A stretch of DNA of 64,000 nucleotides from Nanobdellota archaeon (GTDB lineage: Archaea > Aenigmatarchaeota > Aenigmatarchaeia > QMZP01), in NCBI GenBank assembly GCA_018816245.1, contig JAHIVW010000004.1, forward strand, positions 1 to 64,000. The letters run 5' to 3'. The translations under genes were made by a program, and so were the position numbers. Below, piece by piece: positions 48,876 to 57,208 of the stretch. Within the stretch, counting starts at the first letter, position 1, and each line of letters begins with the position of its first letter. A model generated the notes under the pieces. It was not told the DNA's origin and did not search any database. It saw only the letters and a program-made list of their open reading frames with translations.

Positions 48876-49457
48876 ATGGGGCGTGCGATCTTCTTCCTGG
48901 CACTCATGTTCTCACTTTCGATCACGGTCACAACAGCAGCATCTCCGAACAACCTCCTCGAAATCACACTTACCCAAAACACAACCGCAGGAACCGTCAC
49001 GCTGCCGAATGAAGGGACCAAGCTTCCGACGCAACACAGCAACAAAACCGGAATCGGAGACACTTATCTCGTCCACACCGTTGGAAATTCGGTTGCTGCG
49101 CTCGTCTTCTCGCAGACGAATCCCCATTCCATTGTCTACAACCAGACGACCGGCCAGGTGACCCTGCAACTCCGGCAGAACCTCACTCCTTCCCAAGCAT
49201 TTCTCGTCTTTACCAAAGGTGATGAAAGAACGGTTCTTGATCATCTCACGGACATTACCTCGAGTACCTTCTTGACGAAACCCATGCCGTCATTCGCCTT
49301 CGCGACCAACAAGTATGCGGTCCGCTTCATCATGAACATCTCTGGGGTCAATCTGACAACACCGCTGCTCTTGAAAAAAGGGATCCAGACCATCGAGATT
49401 GCAAACGATCAGGGTTCGGTGAACGGGACGGTCAATATCGCAATTACCCGCCCGTAG
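48876..49457 (+). CDS. Exported protein related to the C-terminus of the adjacent giant protein
   Basis: A 193-residue protein with a signal peptide (MGRAIFFLALMFSLSITVTTAA). A beta-rich domain carries several N-x-T/S sites: LVFSQTNPHSIVYNQTTGQVTLQL, AFLVFTKGDERTVLDHLTDITSSTFLTKPMPSFAFATNKYAVRFIMNISGVNL. The same strand order and key words (LVFSERNP, FLAFTKGSW, DFLTKISPSFSFTLGTKYVVRMIL) form the last 170 residues of the 1470-residue neighbour. It is probably a surface domain shared by duplication. 35 nt separate the two genes. Confidence 0.75.
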   Translation: MGRAIFFLALMFSLSITVTTAASPNNLLEITLTQNTTAGTVTLPNEGTKLPTQHSNKTGIGDTYLVHTVGNSVAALVFSQTNPHSIVYNQTTGQVTLQLRQNLTPSQAFLVFTKGDERTVLDHLTDITSSTFLTKPMPSFAFATNKYAVRFIMNISGVNLTTPLLLKKGIQTIEIANDQGSVNGTVNIAITRP

Positions 49458-49492
49458 AAACCCTCTTAATGGTAGCAGACGAATAAGAGGGT

Positions 49493-52400
49493 ATGGGGGT
49501 GCGCCGACTCGTCATTTTCGCTGTGCTACTGGTGAGTGTGATCTCGGTCGTGTTTTTTCTTAGTGGCCCTGCTCCACCGAAGGAAGAAGGAGTCATTCTC
49601 ATCACTGACGCAGGGACACTGTTCAAGAATCCTGACGGGACGTATACCGCACAGCTCCTTGCTTCCCCTCCCCGGCCGCACCTCGAAACCATGATTACCG
49701 AAGATGAGGAAAGCTACACAATCCGGATTGGGAAAACCTGTGCCACATTTCTGAGAAAAGGAACGCAAATCATTGCGCTCACGATCGGGGAGCAATACTT
49801 ATCACTCGGCGGAGTCAACATCACTGAAATGCCAATCACCAAAGGAAACAAGGTTACTTATCCGAATCTCTTCCCGGGTGTGGATGCTGTCTACGAAACC
49901 TTTCCGAACAAAATCAAAGAGTCGCTCGTGATCAAAGAACCTCCTTCCGAACCACTTGATCTGTCGTTCCTTGTTGAGGTTCCGGAAGCAACTCCTTCCG
50001 AACAGGAACATGGCGACGTTGTGTTCCTTGGGAACGACGGTACTCCTGTCGTTACTCTTTTTGCACCTGTTCGCACTGACGCTGACGGGAATACAGTCTC
50101 CGGATCCCTCCGTGTGCTTCAAGAAGGTGGAGCATACCGAATCGTCATGGACGGGGTCACCGGTGGGCTCGGGACAGCGGCATATCCTGTTGTTATTGAC
50201 CCAACCCTCGGCGGGCAGAGCAATGGGACTGACAGCAGTGGAACCATTCTTCTGCAAGATGGGTATGTCAGTCAGTCGACCTGGGTCCGGACAAACGCAA
50301 CAACAGAGGTTCGTGTTGGGCACAGCACGCAGGCCGTGAATGCGTTCTTTGACTTCGATACTGACATGATTCCAAACACGGCATACATCCTCCAAGTGAA
50401 CCTTTCTCTCTATATCTATGCCATTAACGGGGACGGGAACTACCTGACAGTGTTTCCCCTCCAGACATATAGCGCCTTATATGCGGACACTGCTACCGGG
50501 AATGAAGCATTATATACGGACGCCGAAAACGGGACTGTTTTCCTGAATCAATATACCGGCTACCCGAGCGCCGGGAACTGGGATTACATTATTCTGAATA
50601 AAAACGCCTCAACCTATGTCCAGGACAACTTGTCCAGCAATTTCTTTTCCATTGGCATCACGGGAAACCAAAGCTCAGGGGTCAACCTTTGGCTCAATGC
50701 TTCGGAAAGTACGAACGTCCCGTCGGTGAATATCACCTATACGCTCCCGCCTGAGCTCACGATCAATGAACCGGCAAACGCGACTGTATACAATCTTTCT
50801 GAATCCGTGTTGTTCAACTTGACTCCGACAGATGATAACACGTACCTGAACATCACGATATATGCGGATAATACGACGCCAGGGGGCGAGGATTACATTG
50901 CCCGGTTTACAAATATCGTGAATAATACTAATATTCTCTTCAATTGGTCGACGCCGTTGACAGCGAATGACAGTAGCACGATCTTTCTGTACCATTTTGA
51001 CAATCGGACGGTGTACGGAGAGACGCATAATGAAGAGACCAAGAGCGGCTCTATCATCTACGATTTCACCAACCACGGCCTGAACGGGACCGGACAGATG
51101 CTCACGTTCAATGATAGTGGGGGGATGTTCGGTGGGGCATTCCTGTACAACGCCACAACCGGTGCATCAGCACCTCGCATTCAAATTGGCGGTGCAAGTG
51201 GTCCTGAAGCTCAACTCGATTTCGAACAAAATGAAAACTTTACTATCATGGTGTGGGTGAAGCTGTCTGGTTCCCAGGGGGTGGATGGTAACTTCTATGG
51301 GAGATTCAATGTTGGCGGAAGCCAGGGGTATGCCTTCGGATATGATGACGTGACCGGGAAGTTATTGTGTTCCACCGTACTTGTGACCAACTATACTGTC
51401 GTGGATGCTACAACCTCCATCAACGACAGTCAATGGCACCTTGTCGCCTGCACCCGGAACATCAGCGGCTCGGGGGCGATCATCCGCATCTATATTGACG
51501 GTATTCTTGATGGTGAGAACACGAGCGCGACCATGGCGAATGTGTCATCGGACGGGCAAGGTTATATCGGAACCTTGGGTGTCGGGGGCACCTTCCTCTA
51601 TTCCGGGAATGGAAGCATTGACGAAGTCTCCCTCTGGAACAGGACGCTATCACAAAAAGAAATTCTCTTCCGCTATAGGCTCCAGCCAGACCTCTATCGG
51701 TGGGAGGCGAATGTCAGTGATAGTGGGGGAACAGTCTCATCAGGAGCCTATTGGTTTATTGTTGATCAAGCACCAAATGTAACATTGGTTTTCCCGGAAA
51801 ATACGTCCGTCCAAGGATCGAATACCTCGATCTATCTCAATTTCACAGTCTATGATGACGATGGTCAGAACCTTACGGTGGAGGTCTTCGGGACGAACGG
51901 GACGGTCCCCAGCAGAGAATATCTTCTTTACCGAGGAGTGAATGTCACACCAAATTCGAGCATCCTCGTGAACTATAGTGCCCCGGTAACTGTGGGCCAT
52001 ATCAATTGGACTGTCTTGCTGTTCCATCTTGACAATCAATCAGCATTTGGTGAACGTAGCTCGCTTGTTTATGATTTCAGTGGGAAAGGGCATAATGGAG
52101 CTACAAGCTTGTCAGTCAATGCGACAGGCGGGCGTTTCGGAGGGTCATTCGACTTCGTCTCGGTGAACAATACGATTAATGTGAGTGACGAAAATCTTCT
52201 AGACATCCCTAATGGTAAGAATTTCACGTATGCTGCTTGGATCCGAGCCAATACGATTGATGTTAATTCATATATATTCTATAAGGTAAGAGTAGGGGAA
52301 GCGCCGGGTCTTGGCTATAGTTTATATCTCCAAAAGACGTCCTACACGCCTATTTGCACGATAACCACCGACAATGGCGTTTTGGGGACAACCTATAGTG

Positions 52401-53905
52401 CAACAGGAACGCAGGCATTGAATGACAGTGCTTGGCACTTTGTCGCGTGCGTTATTGATGGAACGAATGGAAACATCTCTGTTTATATAGATGGCCTTCT
52501 GAACGCCTACACACTGGGGGTGGCCGGAAGTGCCAATAATGGGGTGAAACTGTTTATTGGAGGAACGTACCCGGCGGTCGGGTTTGCCGGCTCTGCGACG
52601 TTCTTCAATGGATCGATTGATGAGATTTCAATCTGGAACAGAACGCTTTCAGAAGCAGAGCTCCGGCCGCTCTTCAGACTCATTCCAACGACCTATTACG
52701 TCAATGTCACGGTTGCTGATGGGTTGCGATTCTTTAACACGACCTGGCAATTCAGGATCAATAGTATTCCGGAGATCCTGAACCTCTCGATTACGAGTGA
52801 TACGATAAACAACGAATCTTCGGGGAACCTCACTGGAAATTTCACGTATGTTGACCAAGATGGGGATTCTCAGGTCTTGAACGAGACAAAATGGTTCCAG
52901 AACGATCAGACTGTTCCTAGCCTTGATAATCAAACCTATGTTCAGGCTACTAACTTGACGAAGAATGATTCCTGGATCTTTTCAGTCCGTGTGTATGATG
53001 GCGGGAACTGGAGTGCCTGGACGAATTACACCATCAACATTACAAACGCTCCCCCAACAACGGGTCCAGCTATCGTGTTCAATTCGAACCTCCAGGTAAC
53101 CAGTGTTGTCCTCCAAGGGGAACGGATCTTCATCAGATCAAATGTCACCGACATGGATGGTGTCGGAAATATATCATCCGTGACTATCAGCATTTGGGAT
53201 CAGGATGGGGATCCGCTTGTTTCGAATCAAGCCATGAACGTAAATAGCACACTGTCTTCCACGACTCGGACGTATCAATATACCTATGATGTTTCTGGAA
53301 CGGCCGTATCCGGTGTGTATCCAATAATGGTTGTTGCCTCTGATGGAGAAGCGGCAATTTTAAATACAGGATTCTTTGCAATCGCAACAGAGGGGATGAA
53401 ATTGATTGTCACAATCACCCTCAATAATACGGACAATACTGTGTTGTTCCCCGGCTATCCACCAACAATTGCCAGTGGATTAACAAGTAAGAGTGATTTC
53501 ACCCCAGATCATTTCTTTGTAGCAAGCAATGATTCCCGGACTGTGACAGGCCTTGTCTTCTCGGAGCGCAATCCGTGGGTCTTGGTCTATCTCCAGGGAA
53601 CAGAAAATCACTCCCTAGTGTTATCTGCTGCGTTGAGAAATTCTCAGTATTTTCTTGCCTTCACGAAAGGGTCGTGGATCAACATCGAGAAACGAATGCC
53701 GTTGATTGAAACTGGGGATTTCCTGACGAAGATCTCGCCCTCGTTTTCCTTTACCCTTGGGACAAAGTATGTTGTCAGGATGATCCTGAAGTATCTTGAC
53801 ATCAATCTCGTGAACTCCCTTGCCGCGAAACGAGGTCAGCATAACATCATTATCGAGAGCCTGCGAAACGACACGGCGAAGGCACTCAAGGTGACCCGGG
53901 GATAG
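49493..53905 (+). CDS. Giant cell-surface protein with two LamG-like domains
   Basis: A 1470-residue protein with an N-terminal membrane anchor or signal (LVIFAVLLVSVISVVFFLSG). After a beta-rich head (to about 250) come alternating Ig-like segments (PPELTINEPANATVYNLSESVLFNLTPTDDN and APNVTLVFPENTSVQGSNTSIYLNFTVYDDDGQNL) and two concanavalin-like LamG domains (NFTIMVWVKLSG ... GSIDEVSLWNRTLSQKEI and NFTYAAWIRANTI ... GSIDEISIWNRTLSEAEL). The C-terminal domain is shared with the gene at 48876. Dozens of N-x-T/S sequons suggest heavy glycosylation. Likely an adhesin for surface or host contact. Confidence 0.82.
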   Translation: MGVRRLVIFAVLLVSVISVVFFLSGPAPPKEEGVILITDAGTLFKNPDGTYTAQLLASPPRPHLETMITEDEESYTIRIGKTCATFLRKGTQIIALTIGEQYLSLGGVNITEMPITKGNKVTYPNLFPGVDAVYETFPNKIKESLVIKEPPSEPLDLSFLVEVPEATPSEQEHGDVVFLGNDGTPVVTLFAPVRTDADGNTVSGSLRVLQEGGAYRIVMDGVTGGLGTAAYPVVIDPTLGGQSNGTDSSGTILLQDGYVSQSTWVRTNATTEVRVGHSTQAVNAFFDFDTDMIPNTAYILQVNLSLYIYAINGDGNYLTVFPLQTYSALYADTATGNEALYTDAENGTVFLNQYTGYPSAGNWDYIILNKNASTYVQDNLSSNFFSIGITGNQSSGVNLWLNASESTNVPSVNITYTLPPELTINEPANATVYNLSESVLFNLTPTDDNTYLNITIYADNTTPGGEDYIARFTNIVNNTNILFNWSTPLTANDSSTIFLYHFDNRTVYGETHNEETKSGSIIYDFTNHGLNGTGQMLTFNDSGGMFGGAFLYNATTGASAPRIQIGGASGPEAQLDFEQNENFTIMVWVKLSGSQGVDGNFYGRFNVGGSQGYAFGYDDVTGKLLCSTVLVTNYTVVDATTSINDSQWHLVACTRNISGSGAIIRIYIDGILDGENTSATMANVSSDGQGYIGTLGVGGTFLYSGNGSIDEVSLWNRTLSQKEILFRYRLQPDLYRWEANVSDSGGTVSSGAYWFIVDQAPNVTLVFPENTSVQGSNTSIYLNFTVYDDDGQNLTVEVFGTNGTVPSREYLLYRGVNVTPNSSILVNYSAPVTVGHINWTVLLFHLDNQSAFGERSSLVYDFSGKGHNGATSLSVNATGGRFGGSFDFVSVNNTINVSDENLLDIPNGKNFTYAAWIRANTIDVNSYIFYKVRVGEAPGLGYSLYLQKTSYTPICTITTDNGVLGTTYSATGTQALNDSAWHFVACVIDGTNGNISVYIDGLLNAYTLGVAGSANNGVKLFIGGTYPAVGFAGSATFFNGSIDEISIWNRTLSEAELRPLFRLIPTTYYVNVTVADGLRFFNTTWQFRINSIPEILNLSITSDTINNESSGNLTGNFTYVDQDGDSQVLNETKWFQNDQTVPSLDNQTYVQATNLTKNDSWIFSVRVYDGGNWSAWTNYTINITNAPPTTGPAIVFNSNLQVTSVVLQGERIFIRSNVTDMDGVGNISSVTISIWDQDGDPLVSNQAMNVNSTLSSTTRTYQYTYDVSGTAVSGVYPIMVVASDGEAAILNTGFFAIATEGMKLIVTITLNNTDNTVLFPGYPPTIASGLTSKSDFTPDHFFVASNDSRTVTGLVFSERNPWVLVYLQGTENHSLVLSAALRNSQYFLAFTKGSWINIEKRMPLIETGDFLTKISPSFSFTLGTKYVVRMILKYLDINLVNSLAAKRGQHNIIIESLRNDTAKALKVTRG

Positions 53906-53936
53906 GTTTTAAAGTTCAGTGGTTCAGTGATGGAAC

Positions 53937-54356
53937 ATGAAACGTGTCCTTGCAGCAGGAACATTTAATCTCCTTCACCCGGGTCATGTGCAGTTCCTTG
54001 AAACAGCTAAAGGACTCGGAGATGAGCTTGTTGTGATTGTTGCAACCGATGCAACAGCAATAAAGGGAAAGGGGTATGTCCTCCTCCCTGCTGCATCTCG
54101 TGTTGCCCTCGTGCGGGCGCTACGATGTGTTGATCGTGCACGAATAGGGAATGAAGGCGATGTGCTTGCGATTCTTGAGGAAGAACGTCCTGCTGTTGTC
54201 GCCCTTGGATTTGATCAACCCTTCACAGAAGACGTGATTACGCGGCGCGCTACGGCAATCGGATTTCCCTGTAAGGTTGTCCGGCTCCCGAAATTCGGAA
54301 ACTGGAGTACGCGCTCAATGATGAATAACAAGAGAAAAAGAAAGAAAGGAAAATGA
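53937..54356 (+). CDS. ribL: Cytidylyltransferase-family nucleotidyltransferase (RibL-like FAD synthase)
   Basis: A 139-residue protein. GTFNLLHPGHVQFLETAKGLGDELVVIVATD holds the HxGH nucleotide-binding motif (HPGH near residues 14-17). VALGFDQPF and NWSTRSMM (the S-T-R of the second motif) complete the site. Length and text fit archaeal RibL, which adenylylates FMN to FAD. Glycerol-phosphate cytidylyltransferase is the main alternative. Confidence 0.8.
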   Translation: MKRVLAAGTFNLLHPGHVQFLETAKGLGDELVVIVATDATAIKGKGYVLLPAASRVALVRALRCVDRARIGNEGDVLAILEEERPAVVALGFDQPFTEDVITRRATAIGFPCKVVRLPKFGNWSTRSMMNNKRKRKKGK

Positions 54357-54358
54357 GG

Positions 54359-54442
54359 TTACTCTTCCTCATCTTCGTCACCATCAAGGAACTCGTCTTC
54401 GTCACTCGTCTCTTCATCTTCGTCGCCGAATAGGGTTCTCAT
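54359..54442 (-). CDS. Hyperacidic 27-residue mini-protein
   Basis: ATG 54442 to TAA 54359 encodes MRTLFGDEDEETSDEDEFLD followed by GDEDEEE. GGAGGTG (54454-54448) sits at ideal spacing upstream, a much stronger ribosome site than most genes here have. 16 of 27 residues are Asp or Glu. It lies 65 nt downstream of the membrane protein at 54508 in the same direction. The function is unknown; nucleic-acid mimicry or metal buffering are guesses. Confidence 0.6.
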   Translation of the reverse strand: MRTLFGDEDEETSDEDEFLDGDEDEEE

Positions 54443-54507
54443 GGTCACACCTCCATTTCCAGTGTAACAACGATGCGCTTCTATTGCACAACAACTATAT
54501 AAACATT

Positions 54508-55518
54508 TCAGGAACCGCTGAAGCACTCACAGAAGGTTCCGTCAAGCGCGCTACACAGAAGGGTGCCCCCGTTTTCCTGAATAACCCCGATACCGAACGT
54601 TTTTTCATCATACTTGATCGCCTTGAGCAGGATGACGGTGTTCCCGGTTGCAGTTTCTATGGCCTGGCGGTCGTTCTCGTTGTCCCAGTCCGGCAACGCT
54701 GTCAGATCAATCACGCCCATCATTGTTGAACCACTGAACAGGATGGGGATTGAAACACACCCCTCGGGGAGATTCGAAGAGTCAAATGGGAGATCTGTCA
54801 ACCCGAGATCTGCGAGCGTCTCTCCGGTTTGGCTTGGGAAGCCCTGGAAGTTCGCGATCGACAGTACAAGAAACACGAGCAAGACGATAAAGCCAGCAAG
54901 GTGAATGGGTTTGGTGAGGAAGTTCGCAAATTTGTTTTGGAACCGGTTGATCGCCGTTACCTGGCCACCCATCGCATCAACAACAGCAAACCTTGTTTCC
55001 TGGCCAGCTTCCATGAGAACTTCATAGATGTCGTCAATTCGTTCCGCGTGCCGTGCCTTGAATGATGGGAGCACCTGTTCTGCAACATGTTTTGCCTGCG
55101 CTGCGTCAATTGGTTTGAGAATCTTTCGGAGTTCGAGGGCATGACGCAGCTGAGCAACTTCTTGTTCAAGGCGCGAAAGCCGGTCAAATCCAGGGAGATT
55201 GTGAGTGATCATGACGAGTGAGATCGTGAGGATGGCAACCGCAAGCAGACTGTACAGGATACTGCTGACCATGGAGGCGATGAACGACGGAAGGAACGAG
55301 AAGAGGGTGACACCAAAGATGGTAGTGAGCGCCGCACCACCCATCATCGCCAGCACACCGAAGACGAAGACGAAGACAAGCCGAACAAGACCGCGCAAAG
55401 CTTTGATACCGCTCGTCACCAGACCACCGTAGAAGAAGATCAGGATAAGTGTAATTGCAAAGTCAACTGCTTGCAAAATGTCGGGAAGTGCTCCGAGTAA
55501 TCCGAAGGGATCGGCCAT
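54508..55518 (-). CDS. Multi-pass membrane protein with coiled-coil loop
   Basis: A 336-residue protein. Three N-terminal helices (FAITLILIFFYGGLVTSG, LVFVFVFGVLAMMGGAALTTIFG, ILYSLLAVAILTISLVMI) precede a cytoplasmic helical region with a coiled coil (FDRLSRLEQEVAQLRHALELRKIL). Another helix follows (LAGFIVLLVFLVLSIANF), then an outside C-terminal domain ending LLCSALDGTFCECFSGS. The late cysteines may pair outside. No family recognised. Divergent from thrC. Confidence 0.7.
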   Translation of the reverse strand: MADPFGLLGALPDILQAVDFAITLILIFFYGGLVTSGIKALRGLVRLVFVFVFGVLAMMGGAALTTIFGVTLFSFLPSFIASMVSSILYSLLAVAILTISLVMITHNLPGFDRLSRLEQEVAQLRHALELRKILKPIDAAQAKHVAEQVLPSFKARHAERIDDIYEVLMEAGQETRFAVVDAMGGQVTAINRFQNKFANFLTKPIHLAGFIVLLVFLVLSIANFQGFPSQTGETLADLGLTDLPFDSSNLPEGCVSIPILFSGSTMMGVIDLTALPDWDNENDRQAIETATGNTVILLKAIKYDEKTFGIGVIQENGGTLLCSALDGTFCECFSGS

Positions 55519-55554
55519 ACAAGTGCTTATTTGGTTCGCTACCCATTAAAGAGC

Positions 55555-56685
55555 ATGCGGTTTGTGTGTGTGGCATGCAATCGAACGTTCTCCGGGAGAA
55601 CACTTCCCTATCGGTGTTCCTGTGGTGGGCCGCTTGACTGTGAGAACACTGTGAAGCAGGTACGACTTTCAGGAGCATTTCGGCACGCCCGGTATATGCC
55701 ATTGTTGCCTGTTCGGAAGCTTGTGACCTTGGGTGAAGGGGGAACGCCGCTGCTCCGCTTGGAGCGGCTTGAGAAGGCGTTTCAGTTGCCGTTCAAGTTG
55801 TACGCGAAAAACGAGGCCGTGAATCCAACAGGATCGTTCAAGGATCGCGGGAGTTCTGTTGAAGTTGCGGCAGCAGTTACCCATCATGCAAAGCGTGCGG
55901 CTGTTGCCTCGACTGGGAACATGGGAGCATCACTCGCGGCATATTCCGGAAAGGCGGGAATCCCGTTGACCGTGTACACCCCAAAGGACGCAGCACCAAC
56001 GAAACTGGAGCAGATCCTTGCCTATGGTGCACATGTTGTTCGTGTCCGACAGGTGTACAGTGAGGTGATTGCTGGAGTTGAAGCGTTGTGCAAAGAGAAG
56101 AAGGTATACTTGTTGGGTGATTACGTCTTCCGGCGGGAAGGAACCAAGACCGTTGGTTGTGAAATCGCTGAGCAACTCGGCCGGGCACCGGATACGGTTG
56201 TTGTGCCGATTGGTAATGGACTGCTCTTTTCTGGTGTGTGGAAGGCGTTCACGGAATTCAAGAAGCTCAAATGGATTCGAAATCTCCCGCGCATGGTTGG
56301 CGTCCAGGCAACTGGCTGCAAACCTGTAGTGAATGCGTTGCGATCAGGCCGATGGAACCGTGTGGAACGGCCGAAGACCGTTGCCATGGCGATTGAATGT
56401 GACCTTCCCATGGACGGGTTGTTGGTCTTGCAGGCAATCCGGGCATCACGGGGAACGGCCTTGTCTGTTGGTGACCGGGAGATTCTCCGGGCAGTTGATC
56501 TGCTTGCACAGCATGAGGGATTGTTTGCTGAGCCAGCAGGAGCTGCTGCGCTCGCGGGGATCTTGAAGGATCCGTCACAGTACCGGCGGGGAAGCACGGT
56601 CGTGTGCGTGGTGAGTGGCCATGGATTGAAAGCGCCGCATCATGATCCTCATCATCGGATGACGGAACGGGCAACAGTGCTATGA
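55555..56685 (+). CDS. thrC: Threonine synthase
   Basis: A 376-residue PLP enzyme. The short N-terminal zinc-like knuckle (CVACNRTFSGRTLPYRCSCGG) is typical of archaeal ThrC. PTGSFKDRGSSVEV holds the PLP lysine, STGNMGASLAAYSGKAG the phosphate loop, and VVPIGNGLLFSGVWKAF the glycine-rich cofactor site. It converts O-phosphohomoserine to threonine. No other threonine-pathway gene is in the window. Confidence 0.92.
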   Translation: MRFVCVACNRTFSGRTLPYRCSCGGPLDCENTVKQVRLSGAFRHARYMPLLPVRKLVTLGEGGTPLLRLERLEKAFQLPFKLYAKNEAVNPTGSFKDRGSSVEVAAAVTHHAKRAAVASTGNMGASLAAYSGKAGIPLTVYTPKDAAPTKLEQILAYGAHVVRVRQVYSEVIAGVEALCKEKKVYLLGDYVFRREGTKTVGCEIAEQLGRAPDTVVVPIGNGLLFSGVWKAFTEFKKLKWIRNLPRMVGVQATGCKPVVNALRSGRWNRVERPKTVAMAIECDLPMDGLLVLQAIRASRGTALSVGDREILRAVDLLAQHEGLFAEPAGAAALAGILKDPSQYRRGSTVVCVVSGHGLKAPHHDPHHRMTERATVL

Positions 56686-56696
56686 TTTCCTGAAGA

Positions 56697-56709
56697 ATAA
56701 CAATGTTAT
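56697..56709. promoter_or_regulatory. Palindrome ATAACAATGTTAT upstream of S15
   Basis: Perfect 13-nt palindrome with the same core as at 18003 and 42339, 17 nt upstream of the TATA element TTTAAATA (56727-56734) of rps15. Confidence 0.58.
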
Positions 56710-56726
56710 ATCAGAATCTGTCAACG

Positions 56727-56734
56727 TTTAAATA
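56727..56734 (+). promoter_or_regulatory. TATA box of rps15
   Basis: TTTAAATA 25-32 nt before the ATG at 56759; the transcript should be leaderless or nearly so. Confidence 0.5.
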
Positions 56735-56758
56735 GCCTCTCCTTTCATAGATGTGCCT

Positions 56759-57208
56759 ATGGCACGGATGTACGCCCGGAAGCGAGGGAAAGCAAAGAGC
56801 CGCAAACCCATGAAGAAGGTCGCTCCATGGGTCTCCTACAACCCTGCGGAGATCGAGGAGATCGTGGTCAAGCTCGCGAATCAGGGCAAGCAACCTGCCA
56901 AGATCGGCTTGCTCCTTCGGGACCAGTACGGCATCCCCACCACGCGGATCAATAAAACAAAACTCACAACGATCCTCAAGAAACACAAGCTCCAGCAGGA
57001 GGTCCCGGACGATTTGTTCAACCTTATGAAGAAAGCCGTGCTCCTCCACAGCCACATGGCGAAGAACAAGCGCGACTACACCAGCTACCGTGGCTTGGAG
57101 CTGACTGAATCCAAGATTCGCCGGTTGGGGAAGTATTACATCAAGCAGAAGGTCCTTCCGACAACCTGGAAGTACTCTATTGACCGCGCGCGGCTGCTTG
57201 TGAAGTAG
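56759..57208 (+). CDS. rps15: Ribosomal protein S15 (uS15)
   Basis: A 149-residue archaeal-type S15 with the N-terminal extension MARMYARKRGKAKSRKPMKKVAPWVSYNPAEIEEIVVKLANQGKQPAKIGLLLRDQYGIP and the core LHSHMAKNKRDYTSYRGLELTESKIRRLGKYYIKQ. It binds 16S helices 20-22. ATG 56759 is preferred to the GTG at 56753. Its stop directly abuts the convergent PINA gene. Confidence 0.96.
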   Translation: MARMYARKRGKAKSRKPMKKVAPWVSYNPAEIEEIVVKLANQGKQPAKIGLLLRDQYGIPTTRINKTKLTTILKKHKLQQEVPDDLFNLMKKAVLLHSHMAKNKRDYTSYRGLELTESKIRRLGKYYIKQKVLPTTWKYSIDRARLLVK

